From Oscheius dolichura (taxonomy: Eukaryota > Nematoda > Chromadorea > Rhabditida > Rhabditidae), in NCBI GenBank assembly GCA_932521035.1, contig OW051492.1, positions 9,672,001 to 9,736,000 of the forward strand: a stretch of DNA of 64,000 nucleotides, in the 5' to 3' direction. The notes beneath the pieces are model-generated. The model saw only the letters and a list, made by a program, of their open reading frames with translations, made no database searches and was not told the origin of the DNA. The position numbers and the translations under genes were made by a program. Below are positions 1 through 11,634 of this stretch, piece after piece; the first letter of the stretch is position 1; the number at the start of each line of letters is the position of its first letter.

Positions 1-99
1 ATCCAAAGCTCTGGTTTCTGTCTTCGCTTTGCGTTGTACTCCTCAATATAAAGGAACCGTTCTTCTCTTTTCGATTCCAGACGTACTTCCGCTCTCCAA

Positions 100-513
100 A
101 TGTCGGCCGACGCTGTCTCCGCTGCTCAGAAGAAGGTCGACTTCGATCTGCCGGCCAACGACGATGACGAGAAGACGGCCGACGAGGTGCAGGTCTCCGC
201 CCTTGGAATCTCAGCTGACGACGATGAGTACTCCGAGGTTCTTCCCTTTCCAACTGCTGACGACATGATGGAAACTATGAAGACGATTGTCAGGATTGCT
301 TGGGAATGGTATGAAATTGGACAAGAGAAGATGTACCAAATGAAGAAGCTCCACGACGAGAAGAGACGCCCATCGACCGCTGCAGTTAACCGGAAAGCAA
401 AGAAAACCGGAAACAACAACAGCGCAGACCCCATGAATTTTCTACTTTTCAGTCTCTTTGGCTTCATTTCTGCTCTTTGTCTTATCTCTGTCTTTGCTGC
501 CCTTTCTTCATAA
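100..513 (+). CDS. Small single-exon protein with a C-terminal membrane anchor
   Basis: A 137-codon uninterrupted ORF starting at ATG 100, just after a TATA-like ATATAAA (about 47-53). The first 65 residues are acidic (runs of Asp/Glu). The middle (about 70-115) is basic with Lys/Arg runs. The last 25 residues form one hydrophobic segment (FLLFSLFGF... to the end) with almost nothing after it. That layout, with no signal peptide, fits a tail-anchored protein facing the cytosol. I do not recognise the family. The ORF could also be the last exon of a gene that starts left of the window, although the in-frame ATG and upstream TATA-like word favour a complete gene. No neighbour suggests a role. 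Confidence 0.5.
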   Translation: MSADAVSAAQKKVDFDLPANDDDEKTADEVQVSALGISADDDEYSEVLPFPTADDMMETMKTIVRIAWEWYEIGQEKMYQMKKLHDEKRRPSTAAVNRKAKKTGNNNSADPMNFLLFSLFGFISALCLISVFAALSS

Positions 514-615
514 ATTCATAAATATTTTGAAACAGTTTTTATTTTAATTTTTACAGTAGTCTTTGACTATTCAGAGTTATCGAGGAAAAAAGCGATTAGG
601 CTCCAAGAAAGCTGT

Positions 616-2427
616 TTATTCCGGGAAAAATTCAATAATCAGTGGTCGGTGAATACTGTAAACAACGGAGGAGCATTCCACAGCTGCGGGAGAACGGAGC
701 GTAAGGAAGTTGACTAGCAGCCGGAAGCCGCTGGCCACGGTTTGTCGATAGGATTTCGTACACGCAATCAGGGCTACGGTGTCAGCAAAACCGGATAGCC
801 ACAAAAGGAAGACAATTCCATTGGAAAACCCTGCAAATAAAGATTGAAAATGATAGAGAAAAGGGTCTGGGAAGGATCTGAAGCTCCATTGCTAGCAGAA
901 AGCCTTTCGACGAGGAATTTTCGTTTTTTTTTTCTCGAAGAAATAGACTTTTTATATGGGTTTACGGTATTTCCGAAAGTCAAGGAAGGGCTCAGGTCCC
1001 TCTTGGTCCTGTCCCCTTTGAAAACGCCGAGCCTTGGCGGCTGGCTTACCAATTGGAAGATAATCAAAGAGCATCGCTCCACAAAGAATCGTCCAGCAGG
1101 GAATAAAGAGACAAAAAATGAAGACTACCGCCTGAAATGGAAAACGTTTTCTATGGAATCTTAGAAAAGAAAAAGCAATTAGACTCCGACCTGAATAATG
1201 AGGGCACGAGTCAGTCTTTTATGCATCTTTTGGACTTCCTCACTCATTGCCGGTCGCCGCCTAAAAAACTTTACTGGTTACTGTAACTTTTTGTGAAGTA
1301 CGGAATCGGCTGTCTATCTACCGTAATCTTGACTCCATTATCGCCAGGTGACTTACTTAATTACGAACAATGTTCCCAGTCCAAGGAGCACCGCAGTCAT
1401 AGCGATGAATGAGGTCAATGTAATAAATGAAATTACGACGAAATTATTCTTGGTAACTCTGGCAAAAAAGATAAGATTTCCTTGGTCTAATTGGAGAGGA
1501 ATGTGACCCCATTGCTGAAAAAAAGAATTTAATTCTCAGCAGATCACCGACCTCTTGGGCGACCATTTTTCTGTCGACGTTTTCGTCATAAATTACGAAA
1601 GTTGCCAGAGCGACGTAACTGATTGAGATGAGATAAAGAAAAACGAATCCCGCGAGGAGGAGCCATTTCTTGCTATAAACAAGTTGCAACTGTAAAACGG
1701 AGCACAGACGATATAGGAAGAGGCAGAGGATTGAGATCATGTTGACTAAAATTGGAAGAGAATACGAGCTGCTCTTATCCCCTACCCATGATAATTACAA
1801 ACCAGATTAATATGGTAAACCGGGGTGAAATGTGAAAATAGTCGACGAGGCCAGAACAATAGCCAGCTTTAAAGGGGACAAAAATGACGGGAACGGCGAG
1901 AGTGCTGGCGAGAAGTTCGAGCAAAAATGACCTGGAATCCTTTATTCAAACGGGAATTAAGAGCCGGTCTCTGTAAGATTTGAGCAGCCTCGCGAGGGGC
2001 AGTTTTAAAAAAGAGATTACACTCGGTGAAAATATATTCAGAGCCAAATCTCTCAGCAAATTGCCCGCGATATCAACTGGACACCCGCTTCCCTAAATTG
2101 AGAGCAAAGTCTGGTGATTCTTCCCTTGGGATAATACGCGGTTTTTTTCAAAAGAATTTTAGAACTTTTTTTCGACTAAAAGAGGCCTATGATCTGGTTT
2201 GATCTCTTCCCTAAAAGTCTAACCTACCAGAAGAGATGAACTAGCAGTAGACTTTTATAAGTTCTTGACAATTGTCCGTTCTTGAAGACGATGAAATAAC
2301 CGGTCATCGTAGTCAAAATGACGGAAGGATAGAGCATAGAGTTCATGAAGCGAATAAAGCGAACCGGATGAGGCCAGGGATTGCTCTCATCCGGTTGGAA
2401 AGGATGCAGCCGCAGACCGAGATACAT
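616..2427 (-). CDS. Srh-type 7TM chemoreceptor GPCR
   Basis: Seven exons join without phase conflict: 2427-2228, 1931-1786, 1745-1552, 1514-1357, 1260-1191, 1131-1050, 830-616. They give about 354 residues, normal for nematode serpentine receptors. Family hallmarks are visible in order. TM1 runs into a GYFIVFKN turn. TM2 starts LLLVHLFWSFLLELL. TM2-TM3 contains VPVIFVPFKAGYCSGLVDYF. TM3 is followed by SILCLFLYR. The pre-TM5 loop has an IYDENVDRKMVAQE-like stretch. The third intracellular loop is RRPAMSEEVQKMHKRLTRAL and leads into IIQ. TM7 ends in ...CTKSYRQT. Srh proteins are taken to be chemosensory receptors of ciliated neurons. The ATG at 2427 is the first in-frame one but the extreme N-terminus is the least certain part. 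The first intron (296 bp) is long, the others 37-218 bp. Confidence 0.8.
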
Positions 2428-3374
2428 CTCGAGCCAAAGACGAAAGTGAACACTTTTTCCTCTTTTTCTACTTTCCTCACTTTAATTCGGTTTAATTTCT
2501 ATTGCGTAACAGCATTTTTCACATAATATTCACCTGGAAAATAAAAAGATAATTAGATAGAGAAATAATTTTAGGGGGCGGCTGTGATGATCTAAGCAGC
2601 CTTTTACAGTGACTGGAAGAGGATTAACATTTGTGACCTCACCATTTCAATAAAGCAAATTATCAAATTGTGAAAAGATTCTCATGAGCTATTTCTTCAA
2701 AATACAGCTGTTGTCGGGGGAGAAATCAAGAAAATATCTAGAGGGCATTCGAAAGCCGCAGAACTTCTTACAAAATCTAGAACTCTCTGTGAAAATCTTC
2801 AAAATAAACTGATTTCTTCCCATATTGAGACTGTACGACTGATTGACTGACTGAAATTTCCTTTTCCCCTTTATTCTTCACTTCCAATTGTTTCGGATCT
2901 CTCAATCTGTCTCTGGAAACTTCTAAAAAAATAGAAAATTCCCAGAATTCCAGAGAGAGCGCTTCAAGTCAACTTGGAGTGCAAAGTCATCCGGAAACTC
3001 GTCTCTTGAGAGCCCAAGAAGATGAGAACCCGGCTGTTTCTGTAGAGATCTAGCTCATGAAATCGAAGACCAAATTGGGAGAAAGTGTTCAAGAAGAAGA
3101 TAATCCGTAATTTTAATGGCCCAGACCATTAAAGCGGAAGGAAACACGAGAAAAAGGGAACAGTACACAAGGATTGATGACCGAAGCCGTTTTACAGTAG
3201 CGGTCAAAAGTTTGCAAACTTTTAATTTTTCGCCATAACTTTTGATGTTTAGCACCTCATGAGGTGAAATTTGGAGGGGAGGTAGTGAAAGGGGTGGGAA
3301 ATATGCTTTTATGCCCTTTGTTCGCGTGTTCAGTTCTTGTATTTCGTTAGTTAGTGTATTTCACATCTTCCCAT
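2428..3374. other. Intergenic interval, no gene seen
   Basis: AT-rich sequence between the chemoreceptor start and the MSP 3' end. Short ORFs here lack splice support or a recognisable family. A promoter for the minus-strand chemoreceptor should lie in the left half, but no clear core element stands out. Confidence 0.5.
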
Positions 3375-4082
3375 CTAGGAATTTTCGATGGGGAGATTCT
3401 TACGGCGGACCATTCCATCGCCCTGGAACCATCCACGACGGAACCTGAACAATTACACAGATTATTAAAGAATAAAAAATAAATAAACTCACTGCTTGGC
3501 GGCGCCATCGGGAGTGTTCGTCCACTCAACAGTGATGCGGTCGTTGTTGGTGTCCTCCTGGCCGTAGGCGAAGGCGTCGCAGCTGACAGCCATCAACGTA
3601 GCCTCCTTGGGGTCGAGGACTCCGCAATCGGGATTGACGCCCAAGCGCTTCATGTTCTTATTTAATTTAATTAATAAATAATAATTAATTTTTTACGTCG
3701 TTTTGATGGCCCAGCCAATGCGATGAGCCGAGCTGTTCGTGATCTTGATGTGATAAGTGTGCTTATCCTCCTGAATATTCACAATTACTCAAAATATTCA
3801 ACCAGCAACGTACGTAGGGGAAGTTAAACACAATTTTTCTGCCCGGTTAGGTTTGGATGTCTCCTGAAAATAGAAAAATTAATAAAAGTCGCTATATTGG
3901 TAAAATTGATGGCCCATAGGCTTTTGCCAAATCAATTTTGGTGCCAGGTTAGAAAGAAAAAGTCCCGTTTTTTGGGAATATTTTGATGGCCCACAAGGCC
4001 AATTCATTTGCCAAAAGAAGGCGAAAGCACGAACGTATAAAAAGATTAAAGAAAACTTACCAGGGGGAACAGATTGAGCCAT
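3375..4082 (-). pseudogene. msp: Major sperm protein (MSP) pseudogene, five exons
   Basis: Exons 4082-4061, 3863-3814, 3770-3697, 3656-3493 and 3444-3375 together spell a whole MSP, from MAQSVPPG through [37 protein letters not shown] and FRRGWFQGDGMVRRKNLPIE. MSP is the nematode sperm cytoskeleton protein and oocyte-maturation signal. Two lesions are visible. Codon TAA (3849-3847) stands where MSP normally has Gln (GDIQT-stop-PG). The exon 3/4 junction is one base short, so KTT is not followed in frame by NMKRLG, and the exons total 380 nt where 381 would encode 126 residues. Other oddities are PGRKIVFNFPY and a C-terminus ending ENS. Four introns are unusual for this family, whose genes usually have none or one. 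A sequencing error is possible, but two independent lesions in about 400 coding bases make a decayed copy more likely. Confidence 0.85.
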
Positions 4083-4388
4083 GTTGATTGCTTCTGAACT
4101 GGATAAAAGATGACCTGTCACCTGGGGGATTAGCGGAAATCCGGTCAAAAGAAACAGAAAAGCGACCCAATTTTTGTTATGCTAATGGGGAGAAGCAGAA
4201 AAGATTAGCAGACGGCACTTAACAAGAAGAGGAACAGAACCAGGAAGCGGGAAGCGAGACGAGAAACAGTTTTATTCCCGTCATTCTCCGCTTCAAACTG
4301 GCTATAATAGCGAAAAATTGGGATACGCCCGGTGGAATCACCTCCTGCTGTCGATTTCTTATCAAATATCTTCCTATTTTGGCGACAC

Positions 4389-5389
4389 ATGACTTCTTAT
4401 TGTTTTTATTTCTGGCTGTTAGGAATTCCATTCGCCCTCTGCTGTATAGCCACGAGTAATTGTAAGTAAATGGCTAATTTATTCTATTTATTGCCTAAAT
4501 ATCGACTTTTATTGCTTTTTAAGTATTTTTTTATTAAACATTTAAATAAATCTTACTGTACAGACCTTAAAAATTGTTTAAAAAAGACAAATACCGTAAA
4601 ATTCAGCAGAAGATGCCATCGTGGGTCCGATCACCACCACTTCTCCCACTACCACAGGAACCACAGCCAGTACAACGACAATAATAACGACGACAACCAC
4701 AACACGTATTATTCCAGCTATTTCAAACTATTTCCTTTCTTTTTTAGCTGCCTGTCTCCCGGGATGGATCTATTATCCCATGACGATGCAATGTTACATG
4801 GCTTTTGACCTAGGCGCTGCATTAATCACTCAACCTGATGCCGAAACCCAGTGCGTGACTTTTGGTGGTCACCTTGCTTCGATTCACAGCGCCGCCGAGA
4901 ATAGCTTCATATTGTGTAGGTTTTAATTTTAATCAATGTCAATTCTTTGCTTTTAGCTTTATATCCTCCCACTGTAACACCGTAAGTCTCTTTCTGTAGT
5001 TTTTTTTCGTCACGGGGCAGAGCTAGAGCCAAAAATCTTTTAGCCCTGCCACTGTTCTCGGTCTCTACCGAACAGGACCAGGTACAACAGATTTTGCATG
5101 GTACGACGGAACGCCAGTAGGTTTTCTTTCTGTTTTCTTCAAGTTTTCCTTTAGTTTGACTACAACAATTGGGCAGTTCATCCGCCCCGCGTGCAGCCAG
5201 ACAACGCCGGCGGTAATCAGGGCTGCGTTTCGGTAATTCAGATTAATTTGGGTCTCACAGCATTTTCAGATGTTTACAGTAACATCCTATTACGGCAATG
5301 GCGACCTTCTAGCTAATCCAGGGGAATGGAACGACAATGCCTGCACGATCCTCCAGCGGTTTTACACCTGCCAACTGCCCCGATTATGA
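4389..5389 (+). CDS. Secreted C-type lectin with Thr-rich linker
   Basis: Seven exons (4389-4461, 4607-4705, 4748-4915, 4957-4981, 5044-5116, 5155-5232, 5270-5389) join in phase to 211 residues. Residues 1-24 are a hydrophobic signal peptide (MTSYCFYFWLLGIPFALCC). Residues about 30-57 are a Thr-rich stretch likely to be O-glycosylated. The rest is one C-type lectin domain: LPGWIYYP at the start, CVTFGGHLASIHSAAEN in the first half, then YNNW, VQPDN and a final WNDNAC...C. The QPD and WND motifs are the Ca-dependent sugar-binding residues, and QPD is the version classically linked to galactose-type ligands. Nematode lectins of this kind are secreted by gut or hypodermis and often change with infection. 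Introns are 38-145 bp. Confidence 0.85.
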
Positions 5390-5427
5390 TCACATCTTTC
5401 CGATTATGTCTACATCTCCTTTTTAAG

Positions 5428-5433
5428 AATAAA
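5428..5433 (+). terminator. Poly(A) signal of the lectin gene
   Basis: AATAAA lies 39 bp after the lectin stop codon. Confidence 0.6.
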
Positions 5434-6238
5434 ACGGCTGTAAAAACAGAATCTAAAGATATTCAGCTGCTAGATGCTGCAAGCAAAGACGCGTCTCCGT
5501 TTTGAAATAAAGCGGGAACTGGCTGGACAGCTGGGGACAAAAGGATCACAGATCTTGATCAGTTTCTTTTTTTTTCTGGTTGTTTTCCGGTTGACGGAGA
5601 AATTTCATCTTGGATCCACTAACCCTGGCGCAGTTCATAATTTTGCCCTACCGAGAGTTTACGCGTTCAGGGAAGACAGTGGAGCCGGGCCAAATGAGCC
5701 GTTTCCTAATTTTGTCGTAGGACCTCCTTTTCTCCAGATTTTTTTGCCATGTTTTTCTTGAGTCAACTGATTCTTTTGAACACAAAAACTTTAAAAAAAA
5801 TTTGAGAAAAAAAAAAAGAATAATGTCTGTTCCATTTATCAGCACCAGCCCGGTCTCCAGTTCCCACGGCCATTATCCTGGTAGTGATCTCTCCTAATTG
5901 ATAAAATATTGTCCCCCGTATAAATTTAATTAAAACCGTGGGGAAATTGCGTAAAAGGGGAACTTTTTAATAGGTTTTTATTCTTTTTTTTACTGATCCA
6001 AATATATCATCATTTCTTGTACAAATAGCGTAGGTTTGAACAAATATTATAGGGGAGAAACACAAAAAAGAACTCTGTTTATGGCTGTGATGAGGAGGTG
6101 GCAGCAGTTGAAGCGATTTCTATCTAAAAAGCAGATTTTAGTTTGAAGTGTCGAAAAGACGAAAAGAAAAATTGAGCATATTTTCCCCCAATCCCCAAAG
6201 TGTCTGCCATTTTCTCACCTTTAGAATGGGAATTATCT
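5434..6238. other. Intergenic interval, no gene seen
   Basis: The short ORFs here have no splice-consistent neighbours and no recognisable motif. An AT-rich stretch at 5790-5825 may belong to 3' processing of the flanking genes. Confidence 0.4.
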
Positions 6239-8223
6239 TCAGCAGCTTTGAAACCCGTTGCCATTTTTCTTCCAGGCTCCATAGAGGATTCTGTCGCCCT
6301 GCCGTTTCCAGCCAGACAATAAACAAATAGCTTTTAGAATAACAAATTCGTCTCCGGTGATATTGGTCGAGTGGAAGAGGAGCTCCGTCGGTCCGCTGGG
6401 AACCGCCCAGGGGCGTTTCATCTCCCAAGAGGCATATTTCTGGGAGAAGGCGCCAAAAAGATGGCAATTGTGATCAACGAGGATCTTCTAAAAAGATTTT
6501 GTTATCATTTAACGGAGAGAATAGCCGTACCCTGTCCTCGTGACTCATTGCCGCAATCTCGGAATAACTTTCCAAGCCGTTTAGAAAAGTTTGAGCGAGG
6601 AGAGTCGAAGACCAGAGTGCCGGATCAATTAGAAATGAAGCGGGCAAAGATCCAGGAAGAACGGACGATGCACTAATTTAAAAGATTACTGTAGTTTTAC
6701 CTTGTGGGTACTGTAGTAAATTGTAATGGTGCGTCTTCAAGTTCCAGTGAGGAGGACTCCGCCGTCTTCTTTTGCACGATTTCGAGGCCAACAGTAAACG
6801 CCACCGCGGCCATATTATGAATATAATTCTTGAACAAATAGATACCAGTTTCCTTAATCCTTCAATGTTCGGATGGGTCATTCGCATGTGCTTGTATGTA
6901 CGATCACCACTATGGACTATTTCTGTCTTCATCTTTTTAGAACCTGAGCCTAAAAATGTAGTAAGAACAAATTATGGGTATGCATACCATTCCATGGGCG
7001 TAGAGCATCAAAAGTAACATCTTGCTTTCGGAAGTTATCGCTGAACTTGAGCATAAATATGTATGAGCCAGGAGAGCACGTAGAAACAAATGCAGGTAGT
7101 ATTTCTGACATAGGTTTGCTAAACTAGGAATGGAATGCAATTAGGATAAACTAACTCGCAGCTGAAATGAATTTCGGTTAAGTCGTTCCGAGTAATTAGA
7201 GCGTCCGCAGCATAGAAGCATTTTATTTCATCAACAGTTATTTCTTCTGCTTCGCTCATTCTTCTTACATTAACGATGGTCACCTGCAAGAACGAAATAT
7301 GTATTTTTGAGCTTTCATACAACTAATGAGAGTGAAAATATAGAAAGCTGAGAAAGTAACAATAACAACCAAAGAAAATGAAATAAGAGTGGCTGCAATC
7401 AACAACTACTATTACTGATAGCAATTACCGATACGGCAGTCTTGAAAGAGCAACAATTTCAATGAAAAATGCAAAAAAAAGATAACGAAAGAATAAATGA
7501 AAACGCGCATGACTATAGAAATAATGCAACTTTCTCGCAAATGTATAACATGAATTGAAAGTTATTGCATCTTGTTCTCCTGAATTTTCTGAGTAGAATA
7601 GTGCTAAAATACATAAAAAAGCATATAAAAATGATAAAGGTAGAAGCAAAATAGTTGAATGATGATTGCTATGACATAGTACTGATTTGATTTTTTTCAA
7701 TTGATACAAACCATTTTGGCCACACAATGCCTTATAACATTTCGTGCCTTGCATATCAGAATACGGATGATACATCATCTTGTAGCCCATTATTTTCTGA
7801 CATAGAAGCTAGTTGAAAGTATTAATAAAAATAAAATCACGAAATTATTTGGATGAAGAAAGGTGAGTTGAGATCAAAATCATAAAAATTAGATCTTCTA
7901 GATTGGGTGACGTTTACCATTTTTGGGTGGTATTTTTGCGGTGGTCTTTCCGAGTGGTTCCGAGGTTTCTGTACACTTTAAAATAACAATAGATACATAA
8001 TTCTGAACATTTTCTAAAGTGTTGTTTGGCCAGAAAATAGGAAAAAAAAAACAGAAAAGGCCGACTATCGAGGTTCAATAGGTTCTCCACAGGCTCCATA
8101 GCTCCTATCACAGCTCTTCTGGACCAACTGCGCCGTCTCGTATTGCTCTTGATCCGTGGCTACCTAACACTGACCTCCTTCTCGGAGAATGAACACTGTC
8201 CTTACCCAAACGGCACAGTTCAT
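6239..8223 (-). CDS. Multi-exon gene with nuclear-receptor LBD-like C-terminus, possibly damaged
   Basis: Exons that chain in phase are 8223-8206, 8163-8066, 7975-7918, 7796-7712, then 7283-7156, 7040-6988, 6949-6701, 6672-6531 and 6487-6239 (stop). The C-terminal part (FLNGLESYSEIAAMSHEDR, then ILVDHNCHLFGAFSQKYASW, then GDEFVILKAICLL) resembles the helix 3-7 core of nematode nuclear hormone receptor ligand-binding domains. The N-terminal exons show no paired Cys4 zinc fingers, so no DNA-binding domain was found. Three problems remain. The 7796-7712 exon ends in phase 1 while 7283-7156 needs phase 0, so an exon is missing or two genes are merged. The 6949-6701 exon changes frame near 6866. 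The intron 6700-6673 would be only 28 bp. The LBD also ends early after the LKAI motif. It could be a decaying receptor, or a different family. Confidence 0.35.
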
Positions 8224-8733
8224 GTTCTTGTCACTTCATGTTCCTCCCCTCGGCCAGAATAATAAGGAATAGAGGAGAGAGAAAAGAGCGCATCATGGCC
8301 CATGATGATTCATGGGTGTGTTTATTCAAGAAAGCGACAGCTCCCACACCCCCAAGCTGTACCGGCTAAGCTCGTCTCTTTCAGAGAACTTGAAAGTCCG
8401 CGCCCTGCCGAGCGGGATGACCCCACATAGGATACATTGACGTAACCATCTCGCAACATTTGTCTCCGGGTTTATTTGAAGCATACAAATAGTACTTCTG
8501 TAAGAACAAATTGGGAATTCGGGAATTCTAATAGTTATCGAAAGGAGGCAGCTATGAATCACGACACAACCGGTGGGGTTAGAAGGAAAGTTGCAATCTT
8601 TTGGTGTCATTTCCCCTACTATTTCGTTCTCTGGAAACCAAGAACATACAAAATTTGAAGGGTGAAGGGGTTCTGCAGCAGTACTGCCCGAGCGTCATAC
8701 ACCCACTTCTACTTATGAAGATAACAGGAAGAG

Positions 8734-8829
8734 CCTTATCACTCTCAATCGTTGCCACGTACACCTATTTCACTCGCCTTTCCTTATCACTCTCAATCGT
8801 TGCCACGTACACCTATTTCACTCGCCTTT
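8734..8829. repeat. Perfect 48-bp tandem duplication
   Basis: Two identical adjacent 48-bp units (8734-8781 and 8782-8829), each beginning CCTTATCACTCTC. The unit is a multiple of three and duplicates 16 residues of an ORF of unknown status (8601-9026). Confidence 0.9.
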
Positions 8830-9179
8830 CCTTTGCTCAACACATATTTATCAACAACAAAAAACAAATTTCCGTTTATGACGGGCACATTTTAATTGAG
8901 CGGAAGCCGATGCCGGTCTGTTGCCCACTTTGTGCTGAATGCCAAATAGAGTATGAAAACCTTGCGGAATATCGAAACGATATTTCAATGACAATCCACT
9001 TTTCTCAGTGCTTATTAATTTCATAGGTACCGTCTGCTCCTCAATGCCATCAAAATATATCCTGCAAAGTTTGCTATTCGCATACCACAAAAGCTTATTT
9101 CTCTCTCAGTCGTAGAACCACTCTCACGCAGCAAAAACATGTTACAACGATACAAAAATGCTAAATAGACAAAGCAAAT

Positions 9180-9390
9180 GAAGTTGACCGAGGGAGGAAC
9201 CGAACCCTCGACCTCTGGGCTGAGGTCCCACCACGAACGGGTCCCGCAGCGAAAAACATTATAATTCGGTATAATTCGATAAGAGTAGCAAAAAGAAACA
9301 TAGAAAAGCGTAAATCAAAAAAGCAAAAACATTTGATCGAGCAGGGACTCGAACCCCCGACCTTCGGATTGAAATGTTAAACAAACACAC
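9180..9390 (-). mobile_element. Two tRNA-derived SINE-like fragments
   Basis: On the minus strand two tRNA-like segments follow one another. At about 9265-9185 there is a GGTTCGGTTCC B-box followed by CGGTCAACTTCATTTGC. At about 9385-9335 there is GGGGGTTCGAGTCCC followed by GATCAAATGTTTTTGC. Both have a T-arm and a short pyrimidine/TTTGC tail but no complete cloverleaf. The related unit at 14640-14800 shares GTTCGTGGTGGGA upstream of its B-box. Confidence 0.6.
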
Positions 9391-10544
9391 ACAGACACCA
9401 TAGCCGCGTAAATTAAAAGGGATGCCAAGGGGTAATCATGTACGAAGAAAAAGTGGTGCTGTTAGATTTGGCTTAGCCGCGTCGTTTGCACAGCTCGCGA
9501 AATTTGAAATTTTCGACGCGCGTCAGAAAAGTGCACTGAAAATGGGTGCCTCGCTTTGCCAGAATAAGCTGAACGACCCTGTGGCTGAAAATGACCACAA
9601 GAAAAAACTGAAAAAGTTTTGGGAAGTACTTTTTTGAATTTCTCATCCTATTATTGAAAAGAACGGCTCTAAACAAAAGCCTTCTAGTAAACAGCGTCGT
9701 ACTCTACTCTAACTACGCCCTTTTTCAAAAAGTTCGAAATTAACCATTGGCGCATGTTTGCATCGAATCATTTTTGGCTATTTTTAGAATACCGGGGAGT
9801 TGTAACTTGTTCTTTTTTTCTTGCTGAAGTTTAGAACGATTATTATACATAATCAGCAAAAAAAGAACAAAATCGATGGATTTTTAACTTTTCTGATAAT
9901 TGTTATAGTCCATTTCAAACGCAGAGGTATCGAAAATCGAATTAGTTAAAGGTTTAATCGATCTAGATCGGGCATTTTCCCGTCTAGATGGTCCAACATC
10001 AAACTTTTGCATGCATTTTTATGCGAATTTCACACATGTTTTGGTTGTTTTTATTATTGCATTTGCTTAATCGGACCATGAACTATCCAAAAAACAGAAA
10101 AATTGTTGGAATCTATGCCAAACCCTATAATCGAAAATTTGCAAGAAATTGAACTCGAAAAATTTGAATGCCTGCGCCGCCCGCGAATTACTTTTCCATT
10201 TGAAACAGACTATAGTATTGGGTCATTTCGAATTGGCTCATAGAGTGGAAAATTGCCGTTTTCTGCTTTTATGCTATTTTACTTCTCTTTATATGTTTTT
10301 ACAGCAATTCTATGTCGAGAAACACAATGGAAGCATCAGAATTGCATAAAACTACTAAGAACCATAATTTCATGCATTTGGAAAAATCGCTGTGGGACCC
10401 ATTGGCGCGTCACAAACCTTTGAGGCGTCGAGGTCCGCGAGCTATGTTCTCGAGCATAATCGCTTCGTGAGCATAACGCTTTGCGACGCGGTATAACTAA
10501 ATTATTGAATTTTTCCTTCGATTGCGTGCCTAAATTCGTCGTTC
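9391..10544. other. Non-coding interval, no gene seen
   Basis: AT-rich sequence with only short ORFs lacking splice partners. The words CTGTGGGACCCATTGG and GAGCATAACGCTTTGCGAC near 10390-10480 look like degraded SINE heads similar to those at 14670 and 16130. Confidence 0.4.
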
Positions 10545-10901
10545 ATGTCGACTGTTGGGAGGATAGTACATTTTCAGGGCCCTATAGATATGGATTCTAA
10601 AAAAAAGGATGCCAAACACGCAATTGAAAAAAAAATCCAAGAAATCAACGACCAGGAATATGGGAAATACGGCACACATCCTGATAACCAAAATAAACTT
10701 TTGATGAAAGATATGGAAGAGTTAGTTGATGTTAATTGCACACGAAATTATTATAGGCTCTACAAGATGTGCAAAGACGATGAGGACTGTCTACATGTAA
10801 AAAAGTATGCTAACGATTTTGACGAGGTTCAAGAGAAAAAAGGGCATGCTCTGCATAATGCGGTGTTAGACAAAATAAGGGCAAGTTATATTTCATTTAG
10901 A
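10545..10901 (+). CDS. Charged protein, possible first exon, unknown
   Basis: An ATG-initiated ORF of 119 codons up to a good donor (AGA|GTGAGA at 10901/10902). Unspliced it would end at 10934. It is rich in Lys, Asp and Glu (for example DSKKKDAKH, MEELVD) with a Cys-containing centre (NCTRNYYRLYKMCKDDEDC). No domain is recognised and I could not place the following exon with confidence. Its base composition is more balanced than the surrounding repeats, which is the main reason to list it. It may also be a remnant of a mobile element. Confidence 0.3.
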
Positions 10902-11163
10902 GTGAGAAAGTTCTTGCTTACCTCTCCAGCTTGAGGAGGGGAAGGGAAGAGAGCGCTATTGCTATTTTAACGGTTTTAGGAAAAATTGATAAAGAAAAGA
11001 AAGGAATGGATAAAAGACTACCTGGAACAACCCAAACAAGATAAAAAAAGAAAACGTTCTAGTAAAATAATTGAAGACTTGACCGAGTATATTTTCAAAA
11101 TTATAGCGTTAGCTATACGCGTTCAGCTTACGTGACGAAAACCTTCGATATCAACTATTTGCA

Positions 11164-11419
11164 ATGAATCCAACAATGAACAACGTGGTTTTACGCGTCT
11201 ATCTTTTTTGCATTCTGTTTTCACGGAAACTGAAGCAAGCTGATGAGTACATCTGGGATGAACTGAAGAAAGAAAGACCCTATGTAAGTTAAAGCTGCCA
11301 TATCATCGCAGAAATGAATTCAGGCGCACTTCTTCGGCCAAGAAGAGTTCAAGAAGGCATGGGAAGACCATAAGGAAAAAATTACGTTTACTGTAGTTTG
11401 GTTGAAAAATGTACGTTAA
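11164..11419 (+). CDS. Small two-exon hypothetical protein
   Basis: Exons 11164-11283 and 11324-11419 flank a 40-bp GT-AG intron (GTAAGT to AATTCAG) and give 71 residues. There is a hydrophobic stretch near the N-terminus (VVLRVYLFCILF) followed by a charged segment (KQADEYIWDELKKERPY, then FKKAWEDHKEK). A donor-like GTACGT sits at the very end of exon 2, so the gene may continue. Unrecognised. It lies just left of a large inverted repeat and could be part of a decayed element. Confidence 0.3.
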
Positions 11420-11634
11420 AAACGAATTCCACGCCACGGAATGGCACAAACGCAGTACCGCCCCATGAGATGCCACCCGTATATAGCCTGTCCAGAAAAA
11501 GACGACATTCAAGATCTAGCTCGCCGAGAGCAAATTTTAATGATGGGGCGCACTACACAGCTCGCCAAAATTCAAATCTTCAGACAACGCGGCAAAAATC
11601 GACATAGAAAATAGACTATAGTTGGGTGAACTTT

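Noticed and set aside
7425-7790. 121-codon minus-strand ORF with hydrophobic stretches
   Set aside because: AT-rich sequence that gives Phe/Leu runs. Only its first part (7796-7712) fits the exon chain, and the read-through relies on a 30-bp in-frame gap.
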